Program-made: the position numbers and the translations under genes
In this document: piece by piece, positions 9,025 through 18,247 of the stretch
Numbering within the stretch: the stretch's first letter is position 1
Layout of the letters: every line of letters starts with the position of its first letter
Origin: Pseudoxanthomonas sacheonensis
GTDB lineage: Bacteria > Pseudomonadota > Gammaproteobacteria > Xanthomonadales > Xanthomonadaceae
NCBI RefSeq assembly: GCF_010093305.1
Contig: NZ_PDWS01000002.1
Coordinates: forward strand, 186,001-250,000
Direction of reading: 5' to 3'
Length of the DNA: 64,000 bases
The notes under the pieces: generated by a model
The model's input: only the letters and a program-made list of their open reading frames with translations
Databases searched by the model: none
Told to the model about the DNA's origin: nothing

Positions 9025-9051
9025 GGCCGGCATCCCTGGTGGAGGCCGGCC
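9025..9051 (-). promoter_or_regulatory. Stem-loop in the rpsF leader (possible S6:S18 autoregulatory RNA)
   Basis: A 7-bp GC stem (9025-9031 with 9045-9051) with a 13-base loop, 23 bases before the rpsF start. Leaders of rpsF in many bacteria carry a hairpin bound by the S6-S18 complex. The position fits, but I could not confirm the conserved bulge and loop bases. Confidence 0.3.
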
Positions 9052-9176
9052 GGACAGCCCCCCGACCGTCCCCAGAGTGGGAATGAAGGACGCGGTGGGG
9101 CAAGGATTCCCGCAGGACAAGCCCGCAGGAAGCCGGAAATTATGTCAGCTCAATGACTTAGCTGCAAGCAGCAAGG

Positions 9177-10937
9177 CTATTTTGCCGCCTTCCGGGCGCT
9201 TATCCAGGCGTCGATGTGCTTCTCCAGGGCCTCCAGCGGCACCGAGCCGGTTTCCAGCACGGCATCGTTGTACTCGCGCAGATCGAATTTCGGCCCCAGC
9301 TCCCGCTGGGCGCGGGTCCGAAGCTCGGAGATCTTCATCTGCCCGATCTTGTAGGCCAGGGCCTGGCCGGGGGTGCCGATATAGCGGTCGATCTCGTTGA
9401 CGATGTCCTGCTCGGTCTTGGCCGCGTTGTCCTTGAAATAGGCGATGGCCCGCTCCCGGCTCCAGCCCTTGGCGTGCATGCCGGTGTCCACCACCAGGCG
9501 CACGGCGCGCCACATTTCGTAGACCAGCTGGCCGAAATGGTCGTAAGGGTCGTCGTACAGGCCCATTTCGAAGCCCAACTGCTCGGCGTACAGGCCCCAG
9601 CCTTCCCCGTAGGCCACAAAATAGGCGGTCCGGCGGAACATCGGCGCGTCGGGAATCTCCAAGCCCCGCGCGAACTGGAAATGGTGCCCCGGCACCGCCT
9701 CATGCAGGGACAGCGGCACCATTTCCCAGGTCGGCCGCACCTCGGGCTTGTACAGGTTGACGTAGTAGTAGCCCGGACGGGTGCCGTCCGAAGCGCCCGG
9801 CTGGTAGTAGGCGGTGGTGGTGTCGGGGGCGATGTTGTCCGGGATCGGCCGCACGCCGTAGGGCAGGCGCGGGATGGTCTTGAACACCTTTACCAGTTCC
9901 GGGTCGATGCGCTTGGACAGCGCGCGGTAGGCGGTCAGCAACTCATCTGGCGTCTTGTGGAAGAACTTGGGGTCGCTGCGCAGATAGGCGAAGAACTCGG
10001 CCAAGGTGCCCTTGAAGCCAGCCTGCGTCTTCACCTTCTCCATCTCCGCGCGGATGCGCGCGACTTCTTTCAGGCCGATGGCGTGGATCTGCTCGGCGGT
10101 CAGGTCGGTGGTGGTGTAGTAGCGGGCCAGGAAGTCGTAATAGGCCTTGCCGTCCGGCAGATCGGTCGCGGCGATCGACTCACGGGTCTTGGGCAGGTAT
10201 TCCTCATTGAAATAGGTTTGCAGCTTGCGGTAGGCCGGAACGACGTCGCTGGCGATCACGCGCCTGGCTTCCGCCTGCAGCTTGTCCCGGTCGGCTTGAG
10301 CGATGGAATCCGGGAACTTGAGGAACGGCTTGTAGAACGCGCTCTTGGCCGGATCGTCCACCACCTGCCCCGCAATCTGCGCCGGCACGCGCTGCATCAG
10401 CACGCGCGGCGGCAGGTTGCCCGCCTTCACGCCTTCCTGCATCAGCACCACGACCTGGTCCAGGGTCCTGGGCAACGCCTGCAGGCGCTTCAGCCAATCC
10501 TGGTAGTCCTTGACGGTGGCGAACGGCAGCACCTCGGCGATCCCGTCCGCGGTCTGCGGTCCGCCCTGGTGGCTGATCGGTTGCTGGTATTCGTGGAATT
10601 TCTGCCGCTCGATGCTGCGCTGCAGGTTCCATTCGAAAGTGTCGTAATCCAGCTGGTCGGCCGCCGACAGGGTCTTGCGGTCGATCGCATGCAGTTTTTC
10701 CAACGCCGCGCGATCTTCTTCTTGCCGGATAGCGATGGCCGACAGGCTGAAATCGGTCCAGCGGTCGTTGAAGCGGGGGTCGCCGTTGTAGCTGGCGTTC
10801 TCGGGGCTTTCGCGCAGGCCTCGCTCCCATTCGTCGGCGAAAAGCTTGTGGAGCGTGGGGTTCTGGGCGCTGGTTTGCGCGTGCGCGGGTAGAACGGCGG
10901 CGAGCGTCAACGCTGCCAGCAACAGGGGACGGAACAT
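9177..10937 (-). CDS. Secreted DUF885 family protein (putative metallopeptidase-like)
   Basis: A 586-residue protein with a signal peptide (about residues 1-21, ending in AHA) and no lipobox, so it is periplasmic or secreted. The rest is a DUF885 domain. It contains the conserved HEAVPGHH motif, which looks like a zinc site and is followed by a conserved GWGLYAEQLG segment. Members are often labelled as peptidases, but the activity is largely unproven. It starts after a GGAG site and stands alone. A second, diverged DUF885 protein is encoded at 45515-47392; that one is a lipoprotein. Confidence 0.85.
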   Translation of the reverse strand: MFRPLLLAALTLAAVLPAHAQTSAQNPTLHKLFADEWERGLRESPENASYNGDPRFNDRWTDFSLSAIAIRQEEDRAALEKLHAIDRKTLSAADQLDYDTFEWNLQRSIERQKFHEYQQPISHQGGPQTADGIAEVLPFATVKDYQDWLKRLQALPRTLDQVVVLMQEGVKAGNLPPRVLMQRVPAQIAGQVVDDPAKSAFYKPFLKFPDSIAQADRDKLQAEARRVIASDVVPAYRKLQTYFNEEYLPKTRESIAATDLPDGKAYYDFLARYYTTTDLTAEQIHAIGLKEVARIRAEMEKVKTQAGFKGTLAEFFAYLRSDPKFFHKTPDELLTAYRALSKRIDPELVKVFKTIPRLPYGVRPIPDNIAPDTTTAYYQPGASDGTRPGYYYVNLYKPEVRPTWEMVPLSLHEAVPGHHFQFARGLEIPDAPMFRRTAYFVAYGEGWGLYAEQLGFEMGLYDDPYDHFGQLVYEMWRAVRLVVDTGMHAKGWSRERAIAYFKDNAAKTEQDIVNEIDRYIGTPGQALAYKIGQMKISELRTRAQRELGPKFDLREYNDAVLETGSVPLEALEKHIDAWISARKAAK

Positions 10938-11030
10938 GGACCACTCCGGATTCGGCGAACCGGGAGCTTAATACGGAGAGGTCAGGTCGGTGGGAGTGCC
11001 ATTGGTCGCACTCGCCGCACTGCGGTGCCT

Positions 11031-11366
11031 TCAGGCCAGATCGGCTTCGGTGGTGAAGCTTTCTCCGCATCCGCATTCGGCGGTGGCGTTGGGGTTGCGG
11101 AACAGGAAGGTTTCGCTGAGGCCCTGCTTGCCGAAGTCGATCTCGGTGCCGTCGACCAGGGACAGGCTGTCGGCATCGACGAAGATCTTCACGCCTTCCT
11201 GTTCGAACACGGTGTCGTCCTGGCGCTGGTCGCGGGCCAGGTCGGCCACATGGCCCCAGCCGGAGCAACCGGTGCGGGTAACGCCGAAACGCAGACCCAG
11301 GGCGCCCGTCTCGGCAACGAAACGCTGCACGCGCTGGAATGCGACCGGGGTAAGGGTGATGGCCAT
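11031..11366 (-). CDS. iscA: Iron-sulfur cluster assembly protein IscA
   Basis: A 111-residue A-type carrier that passes Fe-S clusters to target proteins. The three conserved cysteines are present: Cys34 in RTGCSG and Cys98/Cys100 in ECGCGESF. The sequence follows IscA closely (VFEQEGVKIFVD, DGTEIDFGKQGL) more than ErpA or SufA. No isc or suf genes lie nearby, so it is a stand-alone copy. It is divergent from asnS. Confidence 0.88.
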   Translation of the reverse strand: MAITLTPVAFQRVQRFVAETGALGLRFGVTRTGCSGWGHVADLARDQRQDDTVFEQEGVKIFVDADSLSLVDGTEIDFGKQGLSETFLFRNPNATAECGCGESFTTEADLA

Positions 11367-11484
11367 CGGATCTCCTGCTGGCGACGATTATAGACTTGCA
11401 TAGACCTGCGGACGGGGCTTTCCGGGCGCTGCTCCGGTAAACTCCGCATTCCATTAATGGTTGCGTTCCCCAAGGATTCAAGTC

Positions 11485-12885
<1,401 letters not shown>

Positions 12886-12914
12886 TGTCACCGGCATCCG
12901 AGAAAATAGAGCAT

Positions 12915-13023
12915 CGTCATCCCAGCGAAAGCTGGGATCCATCTTGATCTTCGCGACGGCGTTTCAGATGCATGCAAGTCAAGGGCAAAGTCAAAATGGA
13001 TCCCAGCTTTCGCTGGGATGACG
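12915..13023. repeat. Inverted pair of 28-base dispersed repeats (family E)
   Basis: Two perfect inverted copies (12915-12942 and 12996-13023), each with an inner palindrome CCCAGC-GAAA-GCTGGG next to a GTCAT border. This is a different repeat from the GTAG families and carries no GTAG head. It lies between asnS and the next gene. A related single unit is at 21355-21382. Confidence 0.8.
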
Positions 13024-13053
13024 GCCCTTGAAAATTACGAGGTTTGATTCCCA

Positions 13054-13359
13054 GTGATCCTGTTCTTCGCCCTGCTTTTCCTGGCCACCGCCATCGCCGG
13101 TTTCTGCGCGTTCGTGATTTTCTGGCCACTGACCCTGGTGCACGTGCGCGACCGCCATGAAGCCATTGCCGCGGAATTCGGCGCTGGGGCTTTTCTCAAG
13201 CCGGTCGCATTGGGTTGGCTGTTGAGCGGGCGCTATCGCGATACCAACGACCGCTCGCTGACCGGTTTGGCGACACCGGCGAAGGTTTCGCTACTGGTCA
13301 TTTTTGGTGGCTTGGCGTGCGCAGCAGCGCTCTGGCTTTTGTCCCTGGTGATGGCATGA
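13054..13359 (+). CDS. Small two-helix membrane protein, unknown function
   Basis: A 101-residue protein with two hydrophobic helices (about 3-27 and 76-99) joined by a charged loop, so both termini probably face the same side. I do not recognise the family. The start is GTG with GAGG upstream. Its TGA overlaps the ATG of the next gene (ATGA), so the two are translationally coupled. Confidence 0.6.
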   Translation: MILFFALLFLATAIAGFCAFVIFWPLTLVHVRDRHEAIAAEFGAGAFLKPVALGWLLSGRYRDTNDRSLTGLATPAKVSLLVIFGGLACAAALWLLSLVMA

Positions 13360-13664
13360 ACGAAACCGTGGAATACCAATGGTACGTGGCGTCCCTGGGT
13401 CGCACCCTCGTGTGGGCGCGGTTGCGCGTGCGCGAAGCGGGCACTGCGGAAGTCTTCGATAGCGACGGCAACACCTTGACCTACGACAGCGACGACACCG
13501 CCCGCGCCGCGCTGTTCGACGCCGAATTCGTGGCCTTCGACGGTCTGGACGAAGACGATGCGCTGGCCAGGGGCTTCTCGCTGGACGAAGTCTCTCCCCC
13601 ACGCGCCGAGAACGACGCGGCATTGCGCCACCTGATGGTGCAGTCGCTGGGCGCGCGGGCCTGA
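13356..13664 (+). CDS. Small acidic protein of unknown function
   Basis: A 102-residue soluble, strongly acidic protein starting MNETVEYQWYVASLG. A longer frame exists from 13215, but the ATG at 13356 overlaps the preceding stop and gives a sensible start. No family recognised. Probably made together with the membrane protein before it; the PaiB-like gene starts 10 bases after its stop. Confidence 0.6.
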   Translation: MNETVEYQWYVASLGRTLVWARLRVREAGTAEVFDSDGNTLTYDSDDTARAALFDAEFVAFDGLDEDDALARGFSLDEVSPPRAENDAALRHLMVQSLGARA

Positions 13665-13673
13665 TTCGGGCCG

Positions 13674-14306
13674 ATGTACACGCCCAGGGCCTTCGTTGAA
13701 ACCGACCTGTTGGAATTGGACAGGCTGCTTGCGCGCGATCCCTTCGTCACCCTGATCACCAACGACGAAGGCATTCCCTTCGCCAGCCACCTGCCGGTGC
13801 TGTATTCGCGCGACGGCGGACAAGTGATACTCGAAGGCCACTGGGCCAAAGCCAACCCGCAGGTCCTGCACTCCGGCCCCGCCCTGATGATCGTGCAAGG
13901 CCCGCATGCGTACATCTCCCCGGGCTGGTACACCGACAAGGAAGAAGCGGCGCGGGTGCCCACCTGGAACTATGCCGTGGCGCACCTGATCGGCCGGCTG
14001 CAGGCTTCCGACGAAGAGGATTTCCTTGCCAGCATCGTCGACCGCTTGAGCATCCGCCACGAAACCGCCGTCGGCAGCGATTGGCGTTATGAACACGACA
14101 ATCCGCGGCTTCGCAGCCAGCTGCGTGGCATCGTGGGGTTCCGTTTCGTGCCCGAACGGATCGAACTGAAGTTCAAGCTCAGCCAGAACCATCCTGAGGC
14201 CAATGTGCGCGGCGCGGTAGAGGGATTGTCCGGGCTGGAAGACCCGCAATCGCATGAGATCGCGGAACTGATGAGAGAGCGGCTGGCAAACCGCGCACCC
14301 GACTGA
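13674..14306 (+). CDS. FMN-binding negative transcriptional regulator (PaiB family)
   Basis: A 210-residue protein of the PaiB family, with a split-barrel flavin-binding fold. Visible features are MYTPRAF at the start, the FASHLPVL strand, GHWAKANPQ and the YISPGWY segment typical of the family. PaiB was named as a repressor of sporulation genes in Bacillus, but most relatives are probably flavin- or heme-binding proteins or oxidases. Seven bases separate it from the SDR gene, so the two look co-transcribed. Confidence 0.82.
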   Translation: MYTPRAFVETDLLELDRLLARDPFVTLITNDEGIPFASHLPVLYSRDGGQVILEGHWAKANPQVLHSGPALMIVQGPHAYISPGWYTDKEEAARVPTWNYAVAHLIGRLQASDEEDFLASIVDRLSIRHETAVGSDWRYEHDNPRLRSQLRGIVGFRFVPERIELKFKLSQNHPEANVRGAVEGLSGLEDPQSHEIAELMRERLANRAPD

Positions 14307-14313
14307 GGAACGC

Positions 14314-15102
14314 ATGGACCTGAATCTCAACGGCAAGCACGCGCTGGTCTGCGGAGCATCGGCAGGCATCGGCCGTGCGGCCGCGCTGGAACTCGCGCTG
14401 CTCGGTGCGGACGTCACCCTGCTCGCGCGTCGCGCCGAGACGCTCGAAGCGGTGGCGTCCTCCCTGCCCCGCAAGGCCGAAGGCCAGCGACACGGCTGGA
14501 TAGCCGCCGACATCTCCGAACGCGATGCGCTTGCCGCGCGCGTACAGGCGCTCGCCGCCGCCAATCCGGTGCATATCCTGGTCAACAACACCGGCGGTCC
14601 GCCCGGCGGCCGCGCCATCGATGCGGAGGCCGACGCTTATCTGGACGCTTTCAACAGGCATCTGCTCGCCAACCAGGCGCTGGTGCGGGCGGTGCTGCCG
14701 GGCATGCAGAGCGCGCAATGGGGCCGCATCGTCAACGTGATTTCCACCTCCGTGAAGGAACCCATCGTCAACCTCGGCGTGTCCAACAGCATCCGCGGCG
14801 CGGTGGCGAGTTGGGCCAAGACCCTGTCGCGTGAGCTCGCCCACGACGGGATCACGGTGAACAACGTACTGCCGGGCTACACCCGCACGCAGCGGCTGGA
14901 GCAGATTCTGGACGACCGTTCCGCTTCCACCGGCAAGTCGCGCGATGCCATCGCCGCCACCATGCTGGCGACCGTGCCGGTGGGCCGCTTCGCCGAAGCG
15001 AGCGAGATCGCCGCAGCCATCGCCTTCCTTGCCAGCCCTGCCGCCGCCTACATCAATGGCGTCAGTCTGGCGGTGGATGGCGGACGCATGCAGTCCATCT
15101 AG
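14314..15102 (+). CDS. SDR-family oxidoreductase lacking the YxxxK motif
   Basis: A 262-residue short-chain dehydrogenase/reductase. The Rossmann nucleotide motif GASAGIG (14-20) and the structural NNTGG (91-95) are normal, as is the C-terminal NGVSLAVDGG. At the place of the catalytic Tyr-x3-Lys there is SNSIR (157-161), so both catalytic residues are replaced. Similar SDRs with an altered active site are known, usually annotated as 3-oxoacyl-ACP reductase-like. It may be a binding or non-classical enzyme. The stop codon is followed at once by a GTAG repeat, then the aldehyde dehydrogenase gene of the kynurenine cluster; whether it belongs to that pathway is unknown. Confidence 0.82.
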   Translation: MDLNLNGKHALVCGASAGIGRAAALELALLGADVTLLARRAETLEAVASSLPRKAEGQRHGWIAADISERDALAARVQALAAANPVHILVNNTGGPPGGRAIDAEADAYLDAFNRHLLANQALVRAVLPGMQSAQWGRIVNVISTSVKEPIVNLGVSNSIRGAVASWAKTLSRELAHDGITVNNVLPGYTRTQRLEQILDDRSASTGKSRDAIAATMLATVPVGRFAEASEIAAAIAFLASPAAAYINGVSLAVDGGRMQSI

Positions 15103-15126
15103 GTAGGTCGGGGCTACGCCCCCGAC
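15103..15126 (+). repeat. Single GTAG REP element, family C
   Basis: A GTAG head followed by the palindrome TCGGGGC-TAC-GCCCCCGA. It begins directly after the stop codon of the SDR gene and lies before the aldehyde dehydrogenase gene. Other family C copies are pairs at 26571-26643 and 51073-51143. Confidence 0.8.
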
Positions 15127-15172
15127 GCCCTCCATGCTCATCCTCCTGCGCCCGTGCGGTTAAGCTTGGCAT

Positions 15173-16600
15173 ATGCAGAAACTGCACCACTGGATCGACG
15201 GTCAGGCGCAGCCGCCCCGAAGCGGAGGTTGGCTGGACGTATTCGACCCCAATACCGCGCAAGTCCATGCACAAGTGGCGCGCGGCGACGCTAGCGATGT
15301 CGAGGCCGCGATGGCTGCCGCGGCACGCGCCTTTCCTTCATGGTCCGCGCTACGCAACAGCGAGCGCGCCGGGTGGCTTGAAAAGCTGGCGTCGGCGCTC
15401 GAATCGCGTACGGAGGAATTCGCCCGCGCCGAATCGCTGGACGGCGGCAAGCCGCTGGCTTTGGCGCGCGACGCTGAAATTCCCCGCGCCGTCTCCAACC
15501 TGCGCTTCTTCGCCCATGCCGCGACCCAGTTCGCCAGCGAGTCGCATCACGGCGAGGCCGGCCTGAATTACACGCTGCGCCCGCCCTTGGGAGTGGTGGC
15601 GACGATTTCGCCGTGGAACCTGCCGCTGTACCTGTTCACCTGGAAGATCGCCCCTGCCCTGGCGGCCGGCAATACCGTTGTCGCCAAGCCTTCCGAAGTG
15701 ACGCCGCTGACGGCGACGATGTTGGCCGAATTGGCGGCCGGGATCGGGTTTCCCAAAGGCGTGCTCAACATCGTCCATGGATTGGGACCGGAGGTCGGCG
15801 AACCGTTGGTGACCCACACCCAGGTGCGCGCGGTCTCGTTCACCGGCAGCACCGCCGTCGGCAAGCGCATTGCGGCGCTGACTACGACTTCGCTGAAGAA
15901 GCTGTCGCTGGAACTGGGCGGCAAGAACCCTACCCTGGTCTTCGCCGACAGCGATTGGCGCCGGCAGCTGGATACGCTGGTCCGCTCCGCTTTCCAGAAT
16001 TCCGGGCAGATCTGCCTGTGCGGGTCGCGCCTGCTGATCGAGCGTTCGATCTACGGCGAATTCCGCGATGCATTCGTCGAACGGGTACGCGGCTTGCGGG
16101 TCGGCGATCCGGCGACCGAAGGGACCAACCTGGGTCCGCTCGTTTCCCAAGCCCACTTCGACAAGGTCATGGCCTGCCTGCAGCGTGCCCGCGACGAAGG
16201 CGGCACGTTCCTGTGCGGCGGCCGCAGTATCGAGCGCGCCGGCTGGTTCGTCGAACCGACGGTGATCGAAGGGCTGGGACCGGGTTGCGTCAGCAACCGC
16301 GAGGAAATCTTCGGCCCCGTGGTCACGCTGCAGCCATTCGATACGGACGAAGAAGCCCTGGTCCTGGCCAACGCCAGCGACTACGGCCTGTCCGCGTCGC
16401 TATGGACACGCGACCTGGATCGCGCGCACCAGCTTTCCGCACAGCTGCGCGCAGGCATCGTGTGGGTCAATACCTGGCTGATGCGCGACCTGCGCACGCC
16501 GTTCGGCGGCGTGGGTTCTTCCGGGCTGGGCCGCGAAGGCGGGGCCGAGGCGATGCGCTTTTTCACCGAAGCGAAAAATGTCTGTCTGGCTCTGGGATAA
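15173..16600 (+). CDS. Aldehyde dehydrogenase, probably 2-aminomuconate-6-semialdehyde dehydrogenase
   Basis: A 475-residue NAD-dependent aldehyde dehydrogenase with the catalytic Cys281 in NSGQIC and general base Glu247 in LELGGKNP, plus the SPWNLPLY substrate/cofactor block. It fits the 2-hydroxymuconic/2-aminomuconic semialdehyde dehydrogenase branch. The substrate is inferred from context: the cluster also codes for 3-hydroxyanthranilate dioxygenase, ACMSD and a RidA-type deaminase, and this enzyme would oxidise the ACMSD product 2-aminomuconate semialdehyde to 2-aminomuconate. No strong ribosome site precedes the ATG. The carbonic anhydrase gene starts seven bases after the stop. Confidence 0.85.
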   Translation: MQKLHHWIDGQAQPPRSGGWLDVFDPNTAQVHAQVARGDASDVEAAMAAAARAFPSWSALRNSERAGWLEKLASALESRTEEFARAESLDGGKPLALARDAEIPRAVSNLRFFAHAATQFASESHHGEAGLNYTLRPPLGVVATISPWNLPLYLFTWKIAPALAAGNTVVAKPSEVTPLTATMLAELAAGIGFPKGVLNIVHGLGPEVGEPLVTHTQVRAVSFTGSTAVGKRIAALTTTSLKKLSLELGGKNPTLVFADSDWRRQLDTLVRSAFQNSGQICLCGSRLLIERSIYGEFRDAFVERVRGLRVGDPATEGTNLGPLVSQAHFDKVMACLQRARDEGGTFLCGGRSIERAGWFVEPTVIEGLGPGCVSNREEIFGPVVTLQPFDTDEEALVLANASDYGLSASLWTRDLDRAHQLSAQLRAGIVWVNTWLMRDLRTPFGGVGSSGLGREGGAEAMRFFTEAKNVCLALG

Positions 16601-16607
16601 TGGACGC

Positions 16608-17273
16608 ATGAGCGAACTCGACGACCTGCTGCGCAACAACCGGGAATGGGCCGAACGGATCAAGCAGGAAGATCCTGGCTTCTTCAAGCGCCTGTCCCAG
16701 CAGCAATCCCCGCGTTACCTGTGGATCGGCTGCTCGGACTCGCGCGTGCCGGCCAACCAGATCCTGGGCCTGGACCCTGGTGAGGTCTTCGTACACCGCA
16801 ACATCGCCAATCTGGTGGTGCATACCGACCTGAACTGCCTGAGCGCCATCCAGTTCGCGGTGGACCTGCTCAAGGTCGAACACATCCTCATCGTCGGCCA
16901 CTACGGCTGCAGCGGCGTGCACGCCAGCCTGACCAATCGCCGCGTCGGCCTGGCCGACAACTGGCTGCGCCACGTGGGCGATGTGGCACAGAAACATGCC
17001 GCGCTGCTGGAGCAGGTGGAAACCGATTCGCTGCGTCACGCCCGTCTTTGCGAGCTCAACGTGATCGAACAGGTCAGCAACGTGTGCCAGACCACCATGC
17101 TGCAGGACGCCTGGGCACGCGGACAGAAGGTCTCGGTGCACGGCTGGGTCTACAGCCTGTTCGACGGACGCGTGCGCCAGCTCGGCATCGATGTGGACAA
17201 CGCCGACCAACTCGTTTCCGCATACCAGAACGCCGTTGCCGCGGTGAAGCCGCAGGGCGACCGGCATGAGTGA
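16608..17273 (+). CDS. can: Beta-carbonic anhydrase (Can type)
   Basis: A 221-residue beta-class carbonic anhydrase that interconverts CO2 and bicarbonate. The zinc ligands Cys42, His98 and Cys101 and the Asp44-Arg46 pair lie in CSDSR and GHYGC, at the same residue numbers as in E. coli Can, and the overall sequence tracks Can closely (EDPGFF, HRNIANLVVHTDLNCLS, GQKVSVHGW). The frame opens at 16578, but the ATG at 16608 gives the Can-like N-terminus. It lies within the kynurenine cluster, seven bases after the dehydrogenase gene and overlapping the deaminase gene by eight. Its placement next to a decarboxylating pathway may be functional. Confidence 0.93.
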   Translation: MSELDDLLRNNREWAERIKQEDPGFFKRLSQQQSPRYLWIGCSDSRVPANQILGLDPGEVFVHRNIANLVVHTDLNCLSAIQFAVDLLKVEHILIVGHYGCSGVHASLTNRRVGLADNWLRHVGDVAQKHAALLEQVETDSLRHARLCELNVIEQVSNVCQTTMLQDAWARGQKVSVHGWVYSLFDGRVRQLGIDVDNADQLVSAYQNAVAAVKPQGDRHE

Positions 17274-17691
17274 AGTCGTGCGCACGGATTCGGCCCCGGC
17301 TCCCGTGGGCAGCTATCCGCATGCGTGCCGCGTGGGCAACCTGCTTTTCCTTTCCGGCATCGGTCCTCGCGATGCGACGACCAATGAGATCGCTGGCAAC
17401 GAGTATTTCGCCGACGGTCGCGTGCGCAAATACGACATCGAGGCCCAAGCGCGCGCTGTATTCGCCAACGTGCGCGCCGTGCTGCAGGCCAGCGGCGCGC
17501 AATGGGCCGATCTGGTGGATGTGACCGTCTACCTCACCGATATGGGCCACGACTTCAAGGCCTACAACAAGGTCTGGGCCGAACATTTCCCCGATCCGGC
17601 CACTGCGCCGTGCCGGACCACGCTGGGCATCACCGCCCTGCCCACGCCCATCGCCATCGAGCTCAAGTGCGTCGCCGCGATCAAGGAGTAA
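17266..17691 (+). CDS. RidA-family protein, probable 2-aminomuconate deaminase
   Basis: A 141-residue RidA/YjgF-family protein. It carries the family core ([15 protein letters not shown] at the front, [12 protein letters not shown] with the substrate-binding Arg near the end). Members of this length in 3-hydroxyanthranilate or aminophenol clusters (AmnD/NbaF type) hydrolyse 2-aminomuconate to 4-oxalocrotonate and ammonia. The assignment rests on context: the start overlaps the carbonic anhydrase gene by eight bases, and the dioxygenase gene begins four bases after the stop. A general enamine deaminase role is the alternative. Confidence 0.82.
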   Translation: MSEVVRTDSAPAPVGSYPHACRVGNLLFLSGIGPRDATTNEIAGNEYFADGRVRKYDIEAQARAVFANVRAVLQASGAQWADLVDVTVYLTDMGHDFKAYNKVWAEHFPDPATAPCRTTLGITALPTPIAIELKCVAAIKE

Positions 17692-17695
17692 TCGG

Positions 17696-18241
17696 ATGCT
17701 TTCCAGCCCGCTGAACCTGCAAGCCTGGATCGAGGAACACCGCCACCTGCTGAAGCCGCCTGTCGGCAATAAAGTGATCTATGCCGGCGATTTCATCGTC
17801 ATGGTGGTGGGCGGCCCGAATTCGCGCACCGACTACCACTGGGACGAAGGTCCGGAGTGGTTCTACCAGTTGGAGGGCGAGATGGTCCTGCGTATCCAGG
17901 AACATACCGATGACGGCGGGAGCGCGGTGCGCGACATTCCCATCAAGGCGGGCGAAATCTTCCTGCTGCCGCCGCGGGTCCCGCACTCGCCGCAACGCAT
18001 GCCCGACTCCATCGGCCTGGTGATCGAGCGCAAGCGCCTGGCGCATGAGGACGACGGCCTGCTGTGGTTCTGCGAGCGATGCAACCACAAAGTCTATGAG
18101 GAGTACTTCCACCTGCACGACATAGAAAAAGACTTCCCGCCAGTGTTCGATCGCTTCTATTCCTCAGTTGAACACAGGACCTGCAAGCACTGCGGCCACC
18201 TGAACCCCGCACCGATCCGTTATGTAATGCCGGACACCTGA
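17696..18241 (+). CDS. 3-hydroxyanthranilate 3,4-dioxygenase
   Basis: A 181-residue cupin enzyme that opens the ring of 3-hydroxyanthranilate to 2-amino-3-carboxymuconate semialdehyde (ACMS). The iron ligands are His48 and Glu54 in [13 protein letters not shown] and His97 in VPHSP. A second, rubredoxin-like metal site is formed by Cys126/Cys129 and Cys163/Cys166, as in the bacterial enzyme (NbaC/HaaO). ACMS can cyclise by itself to quinolinate, the NAD precursor, or be taken by the ACMSD encoded after the REP/RAYT insertion. The first REP arm of that insertion starts six bases after the stop codon. Confidence 0.95.
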   Translation: MLSSPLNLQAWIEEHRHLLKPPVGNKVIYAGDFIVMVVGGPNSRTDYHWDEGPEWFYQLEGEMVLRIQEHTDDGGSAVRDIPIKAGEIFLLPPRVPHSPQRMPDSIGLVIERKRLAHEDDGLLWFCERCNHKVYEEYFHLHDIEKDFPPVFDRFYSSVEHRTCKHCGHLNPAPIRYVMPDT

Positions 18242-18247
18242 GCTGAT

